Shown: positions 50,528 through 59,411 of the stretch, piece by piece
Numbering within the stretch: position 1 is the first letter of the stretch
Layout of the letters: the number at the start of each line of letters is the position of its first letter
Assembly: GCF_003075395.1 (NCBI RefSeq)
Contig: NZ_QDFV01000002.1
Span: 124,001-188,000 of the forward strand
DNA length: 64,000 nucleotides
Source: Microbacterium sp. TPD7012
GTDB taxonomy: Bacteria; Actinomycetota; Actinomycetes; Actinomycetales; Microbacteriaceae
Reading direction: 5' to 3'
Position numbers and translations under genes: made by a program
Notes under the pieces: generated by a model
Databases searched by the model: none
What the model was told of the DNA's origin: nothing
What the model saw: the letters and a program-made list of their open reading frames with translations, nothing else

Positions 50528-51163
50528 TCAGCATGTCGGGTCGTTGGGGAAGCCGTGGGCGGAGATCCGCCAGATGTCATCGGTTCCCTGGATGAGTGTG
50601 AAGAGGTGGAGCGCTCGGGGCGTCTTCGCCGAGTCGTCGCCGATCGGATCGCCGTTCGCGTCGAGCATCGTCACCGCGGACGAGTCGACGCAGGCGGTGA
50701 TCTCCGCCGTCGGAGGTTCGGCGTCGGCGGAGAGGCTCGTGACCTCGGTCGACACCAGCGTGGGCGAGCCGTCGATGCTCCAGCCCTGCGAGATGAGTTC
50801 CTGCCACTGCGCCTCGACCTCGGCCGCATAGGCGTCGACCGCGACGTCCTTCAGTACGGCGGCCAGATCAGCCGACGTACCGGCGGTGCCGATCGGCGCG
50901 GCCAGCGCGGTCTGGATGGTGAGCTGCGCCTCGTCGGCGTCGATCTCACCGGCGACGGTCGGCGGCGCTGCCGGAGCGGGCGTCGCCGTCACGCTCGGCG
51001 TCGGCGAAGGTCCTGAGCCTGTCGCAGCCTGGTCGTCGCGGTTGGCGGTGAGCGCGAACGCGCTGATCGTCCCGACGACGGCGAGTACCACTGCCGCGAT
51101 CGCTATCCATAGTGCCGTGCTGCGTTTTCTCGCAGCAGGCGTCCCCAAAACGTCGTTAGACAT
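50528..51163 (-). CDS. Single-pass membrane protein of unknown function
   Basis: 211 residues from ATG at 51163. A short cytoplasmic N-terminus is followed by one membrane helix (ALWIAIAAVVLAVVGTISAF), a Pro/Ala/Thr-rich stalk and an outside domain of about 140 residues with one cysteine pair (TACVDSS, NDPTC). Located 30 bases upstream of the surface-protein gene in the same direction, so they are probably cotranscribed. A helper in surface display or attachment is possible (inferred). Confidence 0.75.
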   Translation of the reverse strand: MSNDVLGTPAARKRSTALWIAIAAVVLAVVGTISAFALTANRDDQAATGSGPSPTPSVTATPAPAAPPTVAGEIDADEAQLTIQTALAAPIGTAGTSADLAAVLKDVAVDAYAAEVEAQWQELISQGWSIDGSPTLVSTEVTSLSADAEPPTAEITACVDSSAVTMLDANGDPIGDDSAKTPRALHLFTLIQGTDDIWRISAHGFPNDPTC

Positions 51164-51173
51164 CCCCTGTTTT

Positions 51174-51240
51174 CCCCAGATTCTGATTTGCTCGTCCCAC
51201 CGAGCGGCTTCTCATACGTAGAGACGAGAAGATTCCCCAG
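51174..51240. promoter_or_regulatory. CCCCAG words upstream of the anchored protein gene and downstream of the flippase
   Basis: TTTTCCCCAG (51170-51179) and GATTCCCCAG (51231-51240). On the minus strand they read CTGGGGAAAA and CTGGGGAATC. The gap from 51164 to 51289 has no other visible feature. Confidence 0.5.
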
Positions 51241-51289
51241 GCGGCACTCTAGCATGCCGGTGTATTCCGCACCAGACCTGTCTTCAGAT

Positions 51290-52783
51290 CTATCGTGCGC
51301 CCGGGAGGCGCAGCTGATCCAGGTGGAGACGCCGGCGATCGAGACGGCACCACGTGAGGAACAGCGCGGCGCCGACCATGGCTGTGGCGATCAGGCCGAG
51401 CCACGTCGCGCCGAAGAGCAGTCGGAAGCCCGCGGCGGGGACGCCGATCGTGACGATGGCGACGACGAGCGGGTAGAGACCGGCGAGCGGCGACACCCGC
51501 AGCCCGAGGACGAAGCGCACCTGCAGGGAGGCGAGTGCTGCGTCGAGCGCGCAGGCGACCGCCCACGCGACGGCGGCGCCCGTGATGCCCCAGAGGGGCA
51601 CGAAGAGATAGATGAGCGCCACGTTGACGGCGACGGCGACGGCCTTGTTCAGCGCGGCCAATCCGCTGCGGCCGCTCATCAGCAGCACGGAATGGATGTT
51701 GCCGGCGAGGAAGGTCACGATCGAGCCGACGGACATCACGATCAGGACGCTCTGGCCGTCGGCGAACGACTCTCCGAGCAGGGACAGCGCGACCGGGGCG
51801 AAGACGGCGAGGAGGATGTACACGGGCGTGCTGAACAGCACCAGCCACACGGTGGCCGTCCGATAGACGGATTCGAGCTCGCCGGTGTCCTTGCGGTGCA
51901 GCATCCGGCTGAACATCGGCGAGACGACCACGCGGAGCGCGGTGTCGACGATCATCCCGGCGGCGACGAAGCGACTCGCGGAGCCGTACACGCCTGCGGC
52001 GGCGGGGCCGGCGATCGCGCCGACGATGATCACCGCCAGCCAGATCAGCAGCTGCTCGAGCGCCGAGGAGACGACGCGGGGGAGTGCGTACTGCAGGGTG
52101 CGCTTGGGCACGTCGGATCGCAGGAATCCGGGCTCGCTCGTCCGCCCCAGCCGTCGGAGCTGCACGAGCATCACCGCGATCGCGGCGATCGCGGCGGGGA
52201 GCAGCGGCAGCGCCCAGGCGAAGGAGGCGGCGACCGCTCCGGCTCCCAGCCCGACCGCGACGGCGATGGCGATCGGGCGCAGGGTCGGGAGTGCCACGTT
52301 GCCGACCAGGACGTAGGCGTTCACCTTGCCGAGCGCCCGCGTCGCCGAGAGCGCGGTGAGCATGACGGAGGCGACCGGCAGGAACCAGACGATCGTCCGG
52401 AGCGCCGCGGCGACCTCGTCTCCCGGGGCCTGCGCCTCGACGATCAGGACGCCGACGAAGAGCACGGCGGAGCAGACCAGTCCGACGACGGCGGATGTGA
52501 TCAGCAGGAACGCCCCGGTCGGCCGCAGCAGCTGCCGCTGGTCCTCCAACTGACGCGGAAGGATCCAGATCGCCGCCGAGTCCATCCCGAAACGCGCGAC
52601 CCCGAGGGCGATCGTGAAGATGCCCACCGCCTGCAGCACGACTCCGGAGCCCGCGTCGCCGAGCAGCCGGCCGAGGATCACGATCAGCACGAGCCCCATG
52701 ACGGCGCTCACCGCCGACCCCGCGAAGCTCAGCGCACCGCCGCGGGCGAGCTCGCCGCGCGGCGAGCTCGCGGCACCGCTCAT
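51290..52783 (-). CDS. Polysaccharide flippase (Wzx/MATE-like)
   Basis: ATG at 52783 (MSGAASSPRGELARGGAL) gives 497 residues with 12-14 hydrophobic helices. The opening RGGALSFAGSAVSAVMGLVL, with the following ILGRLLGDAGSGVVLQAVGI, is typical of lipopolysaccharide-biosynthesis flippases. It moves lipid-linked repeat units across the membrane for the Wzy-like polymerase. It overlaps the WecG/TagA gene by four bases. Confidence 0.9.
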   Translation of the reverse strand: MSGAASSPRGELARGGALSFAGSAVSAVMGLVLIVILGRLLGDAGSGVVLQAVGIFTIALGVARFGMDSAAIWILPRQLEDQRQLLRPTGAFLLITSAVVGLVCSAVLFVGVLIVEAQAPGDEVAAALRTIVWFLPVASVMLTALSATRALGKVNAYVLVGNVALPTLRPIAIAVAVGLGAGAVAASFAWALPLLPAAIAAIAVMLVQLRRLGRTSEPGFLRSDVPKRTLQYALPRVVSSALEQLLIWLAVIIVGAIAGPAAAGVYGSASRFVAAGMIVDTALRVVVSPMFSRMLHRKDTGELESVYRTATVWLVLFSTPVYILLAVFAPVALSLLGESFADGQSVLIVMSVGSIVTFLAGNIHSVLLMSGRSGLAALNKAVAVAVNVALIYLFVPLWGITGAAVAWAVACALDAALASLQVRFVLGLRVSPLAGLYPLVVAIVTIGVPAAGFRLLFGATWLGLIATAMVGAALFLTWCRLDRRRLHLDQLRLPGAR

Positions 52784-53541
52784 GCCCTGGACCCGCGGAG
52801 TCTCTGCGTCGCGACGGCGGCCATGAACGACGGATTGCCCAGAAGGTACCGCTTCGCGAGTCGTCGGGGCTCGATGATGAGGCGCCACAGCCATTCCAGA
52901 CCCCCGCGGATCATCCACGCGGGCGCGCGCTTGTTCGATCCGCTGAGCCAGTCGAAGAGGCCGCCGCAGGTGAGGACAGCGGGAGGCAGGCGATCGCGGT
53001 GAGCGTCGATCCAGAGCTGCTGCGCCGGATCCCCCATACCGACGAAGAGGATGCCGGTGCCGTGCGACCGCATGTCGTCGAGGACCTCGTCGATCCGGTC
53101 GGCAGCCACGTAGCCGTGGTGCGTACGCAGCCGCAGCCCGGGGATCTTCGCCCGGAGGATCGCCGCGGCACGCTCGGCAACGCCCTCTGCAGCACCGAAG
53201 AAGTAGACCGGGATGTCGGCATCCGCTGCCGCGCGCAGCACAGGCTCGGCGATGTCGGTGGTCGCGAGCCGCCCGGGGAGATGCCCGCCGAGCAGCTTCG
53301 CGGCCCACACGACGGACTGGCCGTCGGCGTACGTGGAGCCGTCGTCCACGAGGCGACGGAACCGCGGGTCCTTGCGAGCCAGGTTGCACACGTGCGCGTT
53401 GACGCCGACCGCCACGTCGACGCCGTCGCTCTTCGCCATCTCGAGCACGTGGTCGACCAGCGAGGCCTCGGTGAACGAGTCGACGCGGACGCCGGCGATG
53501 TCGACGGACTCAGCGACGGGTGCCGTGTTCCCTGGACTCAT
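52780..53541 (-). CDS. WecG/TagA/CpsF family glycosyltransferase (GT26)
   Basis: 253 residues from ATG at 53541; GTG at 53556 would overlap the preceding gene. Family features: GVNAHVCNLARKDPRFR, YADGQSVVWAAKLLGG, VYFFGAAEGVAERAA, ILFVGMGDPAQQLWID and the C-terminal WLWRLIIEPRRLAKRY that binds the membrane. It adds the second sugar to a polyprenyl-linked sugar, in line with the sugar transferase upstream. Confidence 0.92.
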   Translation of the reverse strand: MSPGNTAPVAESVDIAGVRVDSFTEASLVDHVLEMAKSDGVDVAVGVNAHVCNLARKDPRFRRLVDDGSTYADGQSVVWAAKLLGGHLPGRLATTDIAEPVLRAAADADIPVYFFGAAEGVAERAAAILRAKIPGLRLRTHHGYVAADRIDEVLDDMRSHGTGILFVGMGDPAQQLWIDAHRDRLPPAVLTCGGLFDWLSGSNKRAPAWMIRGGLEWLWRLIIEPRRLAKRYLLGNPSFMAAVATQRLRGSRA

Positions 53542-53545
53542 CCGT

Positions 53546-55078
53546 TCAGTATGCACCGCTCGGCTGCACCATCGCCTTGGCGGTGCGCCACATGATCTGC
53601 AGGTCGTTCATCACGGACCAGTTCTCCACGTAGCGGAGGTCGAGGCGGACGCTCTCGTCCCACGAGAGATCGCTGCGGCCGGACACCTGCCACAGACCCG
53701 TGATGCCGGGCTTGATGTACAGGCGGCGGAAGATGGTGCCGTCGTAGGCGGTGACCTCGCTCGGAAGCGGCGGACGCGGACCCACCACGCTCATGTCGCC
53801 GACGAGGACGTTCCAGAACTGCGGCAGTTCGTCGAGAGAGAGCTTGCGCAGGATCCTGCCGACGCGGGTCACCCGAGGGTCGTCCTTCATCTTGAACAGG
53901 AGTCCCGCGCCCTCGTTCGCCTCTTTGAGGGCGGCGAGCTGCTGCTCGGCGTCGGTCTTCATCGAGCGGAACTTGACGATCTTGAACGTGCGGCCGTCGC
54001 GGCCCACGCGCTCCTGGAAGAAGAACACGGGTCCGGGAGAGTCGAGCTTGATGAGCGCGGCGAGGACCGGAGTCAGCAGTCCGATCGGGATCAGCGCGAC
54101 CGTGGCGACGGCGATGTCGAGCGCGCGCTTGAGCACGTGCACCCCGCCTTCGTACGTCGGGATCTTGACCTGGATGAGCGGCAGCCCCTCGACGGGCGCG
54201 AACGAGATCCGGGGGCCTGCGACGTCGGTGAGACGGCTCGACAGCACGAGCTCGGCAGCGGTCCCCTCGAGCTGCCAGCTCAGCTGCTTCACGAACTCGG
54301 GCTCGCCCTCGGGACGGCTGGCCACGATGATCGTGTCGGCTCCCAGCTCGGCGGCGACCGACGACACGGTGTTCACGTTCCCCAGAACGGGGAACACCGC
54401 GCCGTCGATCTCCACCTCGCGGGCATTGCCGTCGAGGAGCGTCGCGCCGACCACCTGGTAGCCGGACGCGCCGATCGGGTGCAGGGTGCGCACCACGTAC
54501 TCGACGTCATCCCTGTTGCCCACGACGAGGGTCCGCGAGGCGAACCTCCCCTGCGTGCGTTGGGCCTGGAGCCAGTGGCGCCACAACCACCGGGTCACCA
54601 GAAGAGTCAGCACACCGACGGGCAGCCCCAGCAGCAGCGTCAGTTGCATCGACTCCCATGCGAGCAGCACCGCCACGATGGCGATGATCCCGAAGGCGAG
54701 CCCGCTGGCGTGGACCACGCCGCGGTACTCGGTGGCACTCGCACGGAACAACGCGGCGTCCCGCGTGTGCAGAGCACTGAGCATGAAGTACCAGAGAGCG
54801 GCGAGGGGGACGCCGTCTCGAAGGACCTCGAACCCGGTGATGCCGGCGCTCAGCTGGACCGTCGCGGTCAGGACGACGGCGAACAGGATGACGGCCGCAT
54901 CCGTGATCCGCAGTCGCATCCGATAGCGGCGCTCCCACTGGCGACGTCTTTCCAGAGTCGCGGAGGCGCGAGGTGTGACCACCGTGCGCGTCACCGACTT
55001 GGTCGCTCTCGGAGCGGCGATCGGCAGGAAGACCGAGCCCGGACGAGAGATGCTCAGAGCATCCTCGACGGAAGTCAT
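53546..55078 (-). CDS. Polyprenyl-phosphate sugar-1-phosphate transferase (WbaP/WcaJ-type initiating enzyme)
   Basis: ATG at 55078 (MTSVEDALSISRPGSVF) gives 510 residues; an upstream in-frame extension lacks coding character. Five membrane helices, with a CoA-binding-like middle (TLVVGNRDDVEYVVRTLHPI), precede the catalytic C-terminal third: KRALDIAVATVALIPIGLLT, FKIVKFRSMKTDAE, KLSLDELPQFWNVLVGDMS, VVGPRPPLPSE and LYIKPGITGLWQVSGRSDLS. It transfers a sugar phosphate to undecaprenyl phosphate and so starts the polymer. Confidence 0.95.
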   Translation of the reverse strand: MTSVEDALSISRPGSVFLPIAAPRATKSVTRTVVTPRASATLERRRQWERRYRMRLRITDAAVILFAVVLTATVQLSAGITGFEVLRDGVPLAALWYFMLSALHTRDAALFRASATEYRGVVHASGLAFGIIAIVAVLLAWESMQLTLLLGLPVGVLTLLVTRWLWRHWLQAQRTQGRFASRTLVVGNRDDVEYVVRTLHPIGASGYQVVGATLLDGNAREVEIDGAVFPVLGNVNTVSSVAAELGADTIIVASRPEGEPEFVKQLSWQLEGTAAELVLSSRLTDVAGPRISFAPVEGLPLIQVKIPTYEGGVHVLKRALDIAVATVALIPIGLLTPVLAALIKLDSPGPVFFFQERVGRDGRTFKIVKFRSMKTDAEQQLAALKEANEGAGLLFKMKDDPRVTRVGRILRKLSLDELPQFWNVLVGDMSVVGPRPPLPSEVTAYDGTIFRRLYIKPGITGLWQVSGRSDLSWDESVRLDLRYVENWSVMNDLQIMWRTAKAMVQPSGAY

Positions 55079-55371
55079 GCCGAGGCCCCTTGAGCCGTGA
55101 ATGTACGCAAAAATCCCCAGTGCGACATGTGATTCCCCAGATTTCCCCAGACCATGAACCCCACGTTCACGGCAATCGTCTGCGTCCCGACCCCTCGGGT
55201 CCTGCTGGAACTCGGTGATCCCACTCACGGAGTGCATTTCGCCGTCCCACACGGCGGTCGCTAGCAGCAGGCACAGCAGACTTTGAACACTGTAGCGGAT
55301 GGATGGCGTGAGCGGAAGATATCTCCGCCGAATGGACGTATCAATATTCCGGAGGGGGCTATCCTGGCGCG
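55079..55371. promoter_or_regulatory. Intergenic region with three CCCCAG words upstream of the initiating transferase
   Basis: CCCCAG at 55115-55120, 55135-55140 and 55145-55150 (GATTCCCCAG and ATTTCCCCAG are direct repeats ten bases apart). They lie 37-72 bases upstream of the ATG of the sugar transferase. The rest of this 293-base gap up to LtrA holds nothing I recognise apart from an AT-richer patch near 55340-55360. Confidence 0.55.
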
Positions 55372-56568
55372 GTGACCGTGAACTCCGCCGCCTCGCGCTT
55401 CCAGCTTCGCACCATGCTGCCGCGCGATCCCGCCCAGCCGCACCGCACCGCGAGCACGCTGGAGCTGTTCTTCGACCTCGTCTTCGTCGTCGCCGTCAGC
55501 ATCGCCTCGGCGCAGCTGCATCACGCCCTCAGCCACGGCGACTTCCTGCACGGCATCACCTCCTACGCCATGCTGTTCTTCGCGATCTGGTGGGCGTGGA
55601 TGAACTTCACCTGGTTCGCGACCTCGTTCGACACCGACGACTGGCTGTACCGCGTCACGACGTTCGTGCAGATGGGCGGCGTCCTCGTCTTCGCGGCGGG
55701 GATCCCGCGGGCGTTCAACGAGGGGGACTTCACGGTCGTGGTGCTCGGCTACGTCGTGATGCGCATCGCGATGGTCGCGCAGTGGCTGCGCGCCTCCCGT
55801 TCGGCGGGACCGCTGCGTGCGGCGACGATACGCTACGCCGTCGGCATCGCCGCCGTCCAGGTGCTGTGGGTGCTTTTCCTGCTGGTGCCGGTCGGTCCCT
55901 TGCAGATCGTTGCCTTCGTGGTGTTCCTGCTGATCGAGATCGGCGTGCCGGTCTTCGCCGAGTACCGGCAGCAGACGCCGTGGCATCCGCATCACATCAC
56001 CGAGCGCTACGGTCTGTTCACGCTGATCGTGCTCGGCGAGAGCCTGCTGGCCTCGGCGAACGCGATCATCGACGCGCTCGACGAGGTCGAGACCCTCGGT
56101 CCGCTGATCGCGATCTCGGTGCTGACGCTCGTGGTGACGGCATCCCTCTGGTGGATCTACTTCTGGCCGCCGCATCACCGCGCGATCAGCAGCTTCCGCA
56201 ACTCCCTGCGGTACGGGTACACGCACTACTTCGTCTTCGCGGCCGCGGCCGCGTTCTCCGCCGGCATCGAGGTGGAGCTCGACGTGCTGACGCACGAGAG
56301 CCACATCTCCAACATCGCCGCCTCGTTCACCGTCACGATCCCGATCGCCGTGTTCCTGATCGGCATCTGGTGGATCGCGATCCGGGAGAACGCCGACCGT
56401 GTCGTGAACACGGTCGTCCCGGTCGGCGCTCTCCTCGTGCTGCTCGACCCCGTGCTTCCGATCCCGGTGACGCTCTCCGCACTGATCCTGGTGATCGTCG
56501 TCGTGGTGCTGGTCCTCCGTCCTCCGGTGCCGCGCGACTCCGTCACCGCGCCGCGCTCCGAGACATAG
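55372..56568 (+). CDS. ltrA: Low temperature requirement protein A (LtrA) family membrane protein
   Basis: GTG 55372, 398 residues, about 11 hydrophobic helices. The family opening STLELFFDLVFVVAVSIASA and WAWMNFTWFATSFDTDD is clear, and HITERYGLFTLIVLGESLLA is the second hallmark. The function is unknown; Listeria LtrA is needed for growth at low temperature. Stands alone with its own start. Confidence 0.92.
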   Translation: MTVNSAASRFQLRTMLPRDPAQPHRTASTLELFFDLVFVVAVSIASAQLHHALSHGDFLHGITSYAMLFFAIWWAWMNFTWFATSFDTDDWLYRVTTFVQMGGVLVFAAGIPRAFNEGDFTVVVLGYVVMRIAMVAQWLRASRSAGPLRAATIRYAVGIAAVQVLWVLFLLVPVGPLQIVAFVVFLLIEIGVPVFAEYRQQTPWHPHHITERYGLFTLIVLGESLLASANAIIDALDEVETLGPLIAISVLTLVVTASLWWIYFWPPHHRAISSFRNSLRYGYTHYFVFAAAAAFSAGIEVELDVLTHESHISNIAASFTVTIPIAVFLIGIWWIAIRENADRVVNTVVPVGALLVLLDPVLPIPVTLSALILVIVVVVLVLRPPVPRDSVTAPRSET

Positions 56569-56658
56569 GAAGCCCATAGCCCGGGCAGAGCATCCTGATC
56601 GAGTGGTTGAGGACCATGGTGACGACCCACCATCGGTTCACTCGAGAGGAGCCCGACC

Positions 56659-57633
56659 ATGAGCCGTATCCCCGAACCCATCCAGACACCCGACGGTCCC
56701 GCCTACGAGGGGCGGCTGCTCGATCGGGCCGACGAGGAGGTCGTCGACCAGGGCGTGGTCTTCGACATCGGCACGCTGATGAGCCGCCGCGGCATCCTCG
56801 GCCTCGCCGGGCTCGGTGTCGGCGCCGTCGTGCTGGCCGCCTGCGCGCCGGCCGCCTCCGGCGGGGCGACCGCGACGCCCACGCCGACCGTGACGCCGAC
56901 GCCCACCGCCGGGGACGCGGTCGTGACGGGGGAGATCCCCGACGAGACCGCGGGGCCCTATCCCGGCGACGGCTCCAACGGGCCGGACGTCCTCGAGGAC
57001 TCCGGCATCATCCGCCGCGACATCCGCTCGTCGATCGACGGGGCGGCGACGGCCGACGGCGTGCCGCTCACCATCGCCTTCCAGATCGTCGATCTGGCGA
57101 ACGGCGGCGTCCCCTTCGCCGGCGTCGCCGTCTACGCGTGGCACTGCACGGCGCAGGGCGAGTACTCCCTCTACTCCTCAGGCCTGGAGGACGTCACCTA
57201 TCTGCGCGGCGTGCAGGTGGCGGATGCCGACGGCAGGGTGTCGTTCACCTCGATCTTCCCCGGCTGCTACTCGGGTCGATGGCCGCACATCCACTTCGAG
57301 GTGTTCCCCGACGCCGCGTCGATCACCGACGCCGCCAACGCGATCGCGACCTCGCAGATGGCGCTTCCCGAGGCAGCCTGCTCGGCCGTCTATGCGCAGT
57401 CCGCGTATGCGGGGTCCGCGCAGAACCTGGCCCAGGTCACGCTCGCGGGCGACAACGTGTTCGGCGACGACGCGGGCGCCGCGCAGCTCGCCACCCTCAG
57501 CGGCGATGCGACGAAGGGGTACACGGCGACGCTCGTGGTCGGCGTCGACACGAGCACCACGCCGGCCGCCGGTGGTGCACCGGGCGGCGGTGCGGGGGGT
57601 CCGGGAGGAGGCGGCCAGCCGCCCTCGAACTGA
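56659..57633 (+). CDS. Intradiol ring-cleavage dioxygenase-like lipoprotein
   Basis: 324 residues. A lipobox-like LAAC in VLAACAP follows a RRG (twin-Arg-like) motif in MSRRGILGLAGLGVGAVV. After a Thr/Pro linker is the dioxygenase domain: TAGPYPGDGSNGPDVL, VDVYAWHC-type AVYAWHCTAQGEYSLYSS, TYLRGVQVADADGRVSF and PHIHFEVF. The Tyr and His ligands (YAWHC Tyr, H-x-H) for Fe(III) are present. A Gly/Pro-rich tail ends the protein. Secreted members of this family are common in actinobacteria with unknown substrate. Confidence 0.9.
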   Translation: MSRIPEPIQTPDGPAYEGRLLDRADEEVVDQGVVFDIGTLMSRRGILGLAGLGVGAVVLAACAPAASGGATATPTPTVTPTPTAGDAVVTGEIPDETAGPYPGDGSNGPDVLEDSGIIRRDIRSSIDGAATADGVPLTIAFQIVDLANGGVPFAGVAVYAWHCTAQGEYSLYSSGLEDVTYLRGVQVADADGRVSFTSIFPGCYSGRWPHIHFEVFPDAASITDAANAIATSQMALPEAACSAVYAQSAYAGSAQNLAQVTLAGDNVFGDDAGAAQLATLSGDATKGYTATLVVGVDTSTTPAAGGAPGGGAGGPGGGGQPPSN

Positions 57634-57825
57634 GTCGGTGAGACGGAGGCGGAGGAGGGTGCGGCAGGGTCTGCTACACTGTTCATGCAACGTGTGTGCT
57701 GTGCCCCTCTCGGCCGCCACGTCGCCACTGATCAGGGCCATCACGGACCACGCACATCGATGCGCGCGGCATCCGCTCTGAATCTCACATCTTGCGGAGC
57801 GCCCACGCGTGCCCGCCACACAGCA
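57634..57825. other. Region upstream of a small gene
   Basis: TACACT (57675-57680) is a plausible -10. It would give a leader of about 140 bases before ATG 57826. No riboswitch is recognised. Confidence 0.4.
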
Positions 57826-58125
57826 ATGAGCATCACCATGAGCACCACCACCTTCCCCCCATCCGATCCGTTGACCTGGAAGCAGGCCGACGCCGACGTG
57901 CACGTCGCGACCCGGAACGGCGAATTCGCCGGTTTCGTCGAGTTCGACGGCACCGCGCACCTCGTGCGCGACAACCACGGCACCGAGCTCGGCGCCTTCG
58001 ACTCCCTCGATGACGCGCGCTCCGCTCTCGAGCGCCGCCAGCACGCCAAGGCCCCGATCGCGCAGGGCCGTGCACTCGTGCTTCCCCGTGCGTTCCGCCG
58101 TCGTCCGCGACGCGCTCGCGCCTGA
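57826..58125 (+). CDS. Small unknown protein
   Basis: 99 residues from ATG 57826 or 95 from ATG 57838. A compact domain TWKQADADVHVATRNGEFAG, FVEFDGTAHLVRDNHGTELG and AFDSLDDARSALERRQ is followed by a strongly basic tail (RRRPRRARA). No family recognised. The basic tail suggests nucleic-acid or ribosome binding. Confidence 0.6.
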   Translation: MSITMSTTTFPPSDPLTWKQADADVHVATRNGEFAGFVEFDGTAHLVRDNHGTELGAFDSLDDARSALERRQHAKAPIAQGRALVLPRAFRRRPRRARA

Positions 58126-58210
58126 CGCCGAGCACACGGAAAGCGGCGCGTCAAGGGCCCCGGATGTATTCCCGGAGCCGTATGTGGGTCGGGCTATCGT
58201 GAGGTAAGCG

Positions 58211-59383
58211 TTGGGCAGTCGCCTTGGGCTTTCACAGCTCAAGGGCTCCGATCGACGGGAGAGCATCATCTCCATCACACAGATCGAAACGACCGCGGCA
58301 ACGCTGGGTCCGATCCGTCAGACCTACGCCGGCAACGCGGAGTTCCCTCCGATGGCCCAGGCCTACAAGCAGGTCTCGCAGGTCGTGAAGGAGACGGGTC
58401 TCCTGCGTCGCGCGCAGTGGTTCTACGTCGCCGTCGCGGCCGGCATCGCCGTCGCCCTCGGCGGACTGATCACGGGCTTCATCCTGCTCGGCGACAGCTG
58501 GTTCCAGCTGCTCATCGCCGCAGGTCTCGGCATCGTGCTCACCCAGATCGCGTTCCTCGGACACGAGGCGGCGCACCGCCAGATCCTGACCACGGGGCCG
58601 GCGAACTTCAAGCTGGCCCGCATCGTGATCGCCAGCATCGGCATGAGCTACTCGTGGTGGGACTCGAAGCACACCAAGCACCACGGAAACCCGAACCAGG
58701 TCGGCAAGGACCCCGACATCGAGGTCGACACGATCTCGTTCCTCGAAGAGGACGCCGCGAAGGCGAAGGGCCTGATCAAGCTGATCACCCGCAAGCAGGG
58801 CTGGCTCTTCTTCCCCCTGCTCACGCTCGAGGGGCTGAACCTCCACTTCCTCGGTCTGAAGTACCTCACGACGACGAAGAACGTGAAGGGCCGCTGGACC
58901 GAGCTCAGCATCATCGCCCTGCGGTTCGCCCTCATCCTCGTGCCCGTGTTCATGATGCTCCCCCTCGGAATGGCGTTCGCCTTCATGGGCGTGCAGTTCG
59001 CCGTCTTCGGCGTCTACATGGGGGCCGCGTTCGCCCCCAACCACAAGGGCATGCCGATCATCGATCCCAAGGCCCGCCTCGACTTCTTCACCAAGCAGGT
59101 CCGCACCTCCCGCAACATCAGCGGCGGATGGTGGACGACCTGGCTCATGGGCGGCCTGAACTACCAGGTGGAGCACCACCTGTTCCCGAGCATGCCGCGG
59201 CCGCACCTGGCCAAGGCGCGCGAGATCGTCCGCGACTACTGCGCGGCGAACAACGTGCCGTACACGGAGACGAGCCTTCTGCGGTCGTACAAGATCGTGA
59301 TCGACTATCTCAACCGTGTGGGGCTCTCCGCCGGCGCCGACCCGTTCGACTGCCCGGCCGTCGCGCAGTTCGGCCGCGCGTAG
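58211..59383 (+). CDS. Membrane fatty acid desaturase
   Basis: 390 residues from TTG 58211, which has GAGG six bases upstream; no ATG or GTG fits. The three His boxes are HEAAH, HTKHH and QVEHH, typical of the linoleoyl-CoA/front-end desaturase class. Four membrane helices lie around them. It introduces a double bond into lipid acyl chains using O2 and reduced electron carriers. A HEAAH box in the first cluster indicates an integral enzyme. Members help adjust membrane fluidity. Nearby genes give no clue to regulation. Confidence 0.92.
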   Translation: MGSRLGLSQLKGSDRRESIISITQIETTAATLGPIRQTYAGNAEFPPMAQAYKQVSQVVKETGLLRRAQWFYVAVAAGIAVALGGLITGFILLGDSWFQLLIAAGLGIVLTQIAFLGHEAAHRQILTTGPANFKLARIVIASIGMSYSWWDSKHTKHHGNPNQVGKDPDIEVDTISFLEEDAAKAKGLIKLITRKQGWLFFPLLTLEGLNLHFLGLKYLTTTKNVKGRWTELSIIALRFALILVPVFMMLPLGMAFAFMGVQFAVFGVYMGAAFAPNHKGMPIIDPKARLDFFTKQVRTSRNISGGWWTTWLMGGLNYQVEHHLFPSMPRPHLAKAREIVRDYCAANNVPYTETSLLRSYKIVIDYLNRVGLSAGADPFDCPAVAQFGRA

Positions 59384-59411
59384 CCGCAGCGCCGGGCGCC
59401 GGGGCGCGGTC

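Noticed and set aside
57685..57825. N-terminal extension of the small gene at 57826
   Set aside because: No ribosome-binding site, and the residues look like random leader sequence; the -10 at 57675 suggests it is an untranslated leader.
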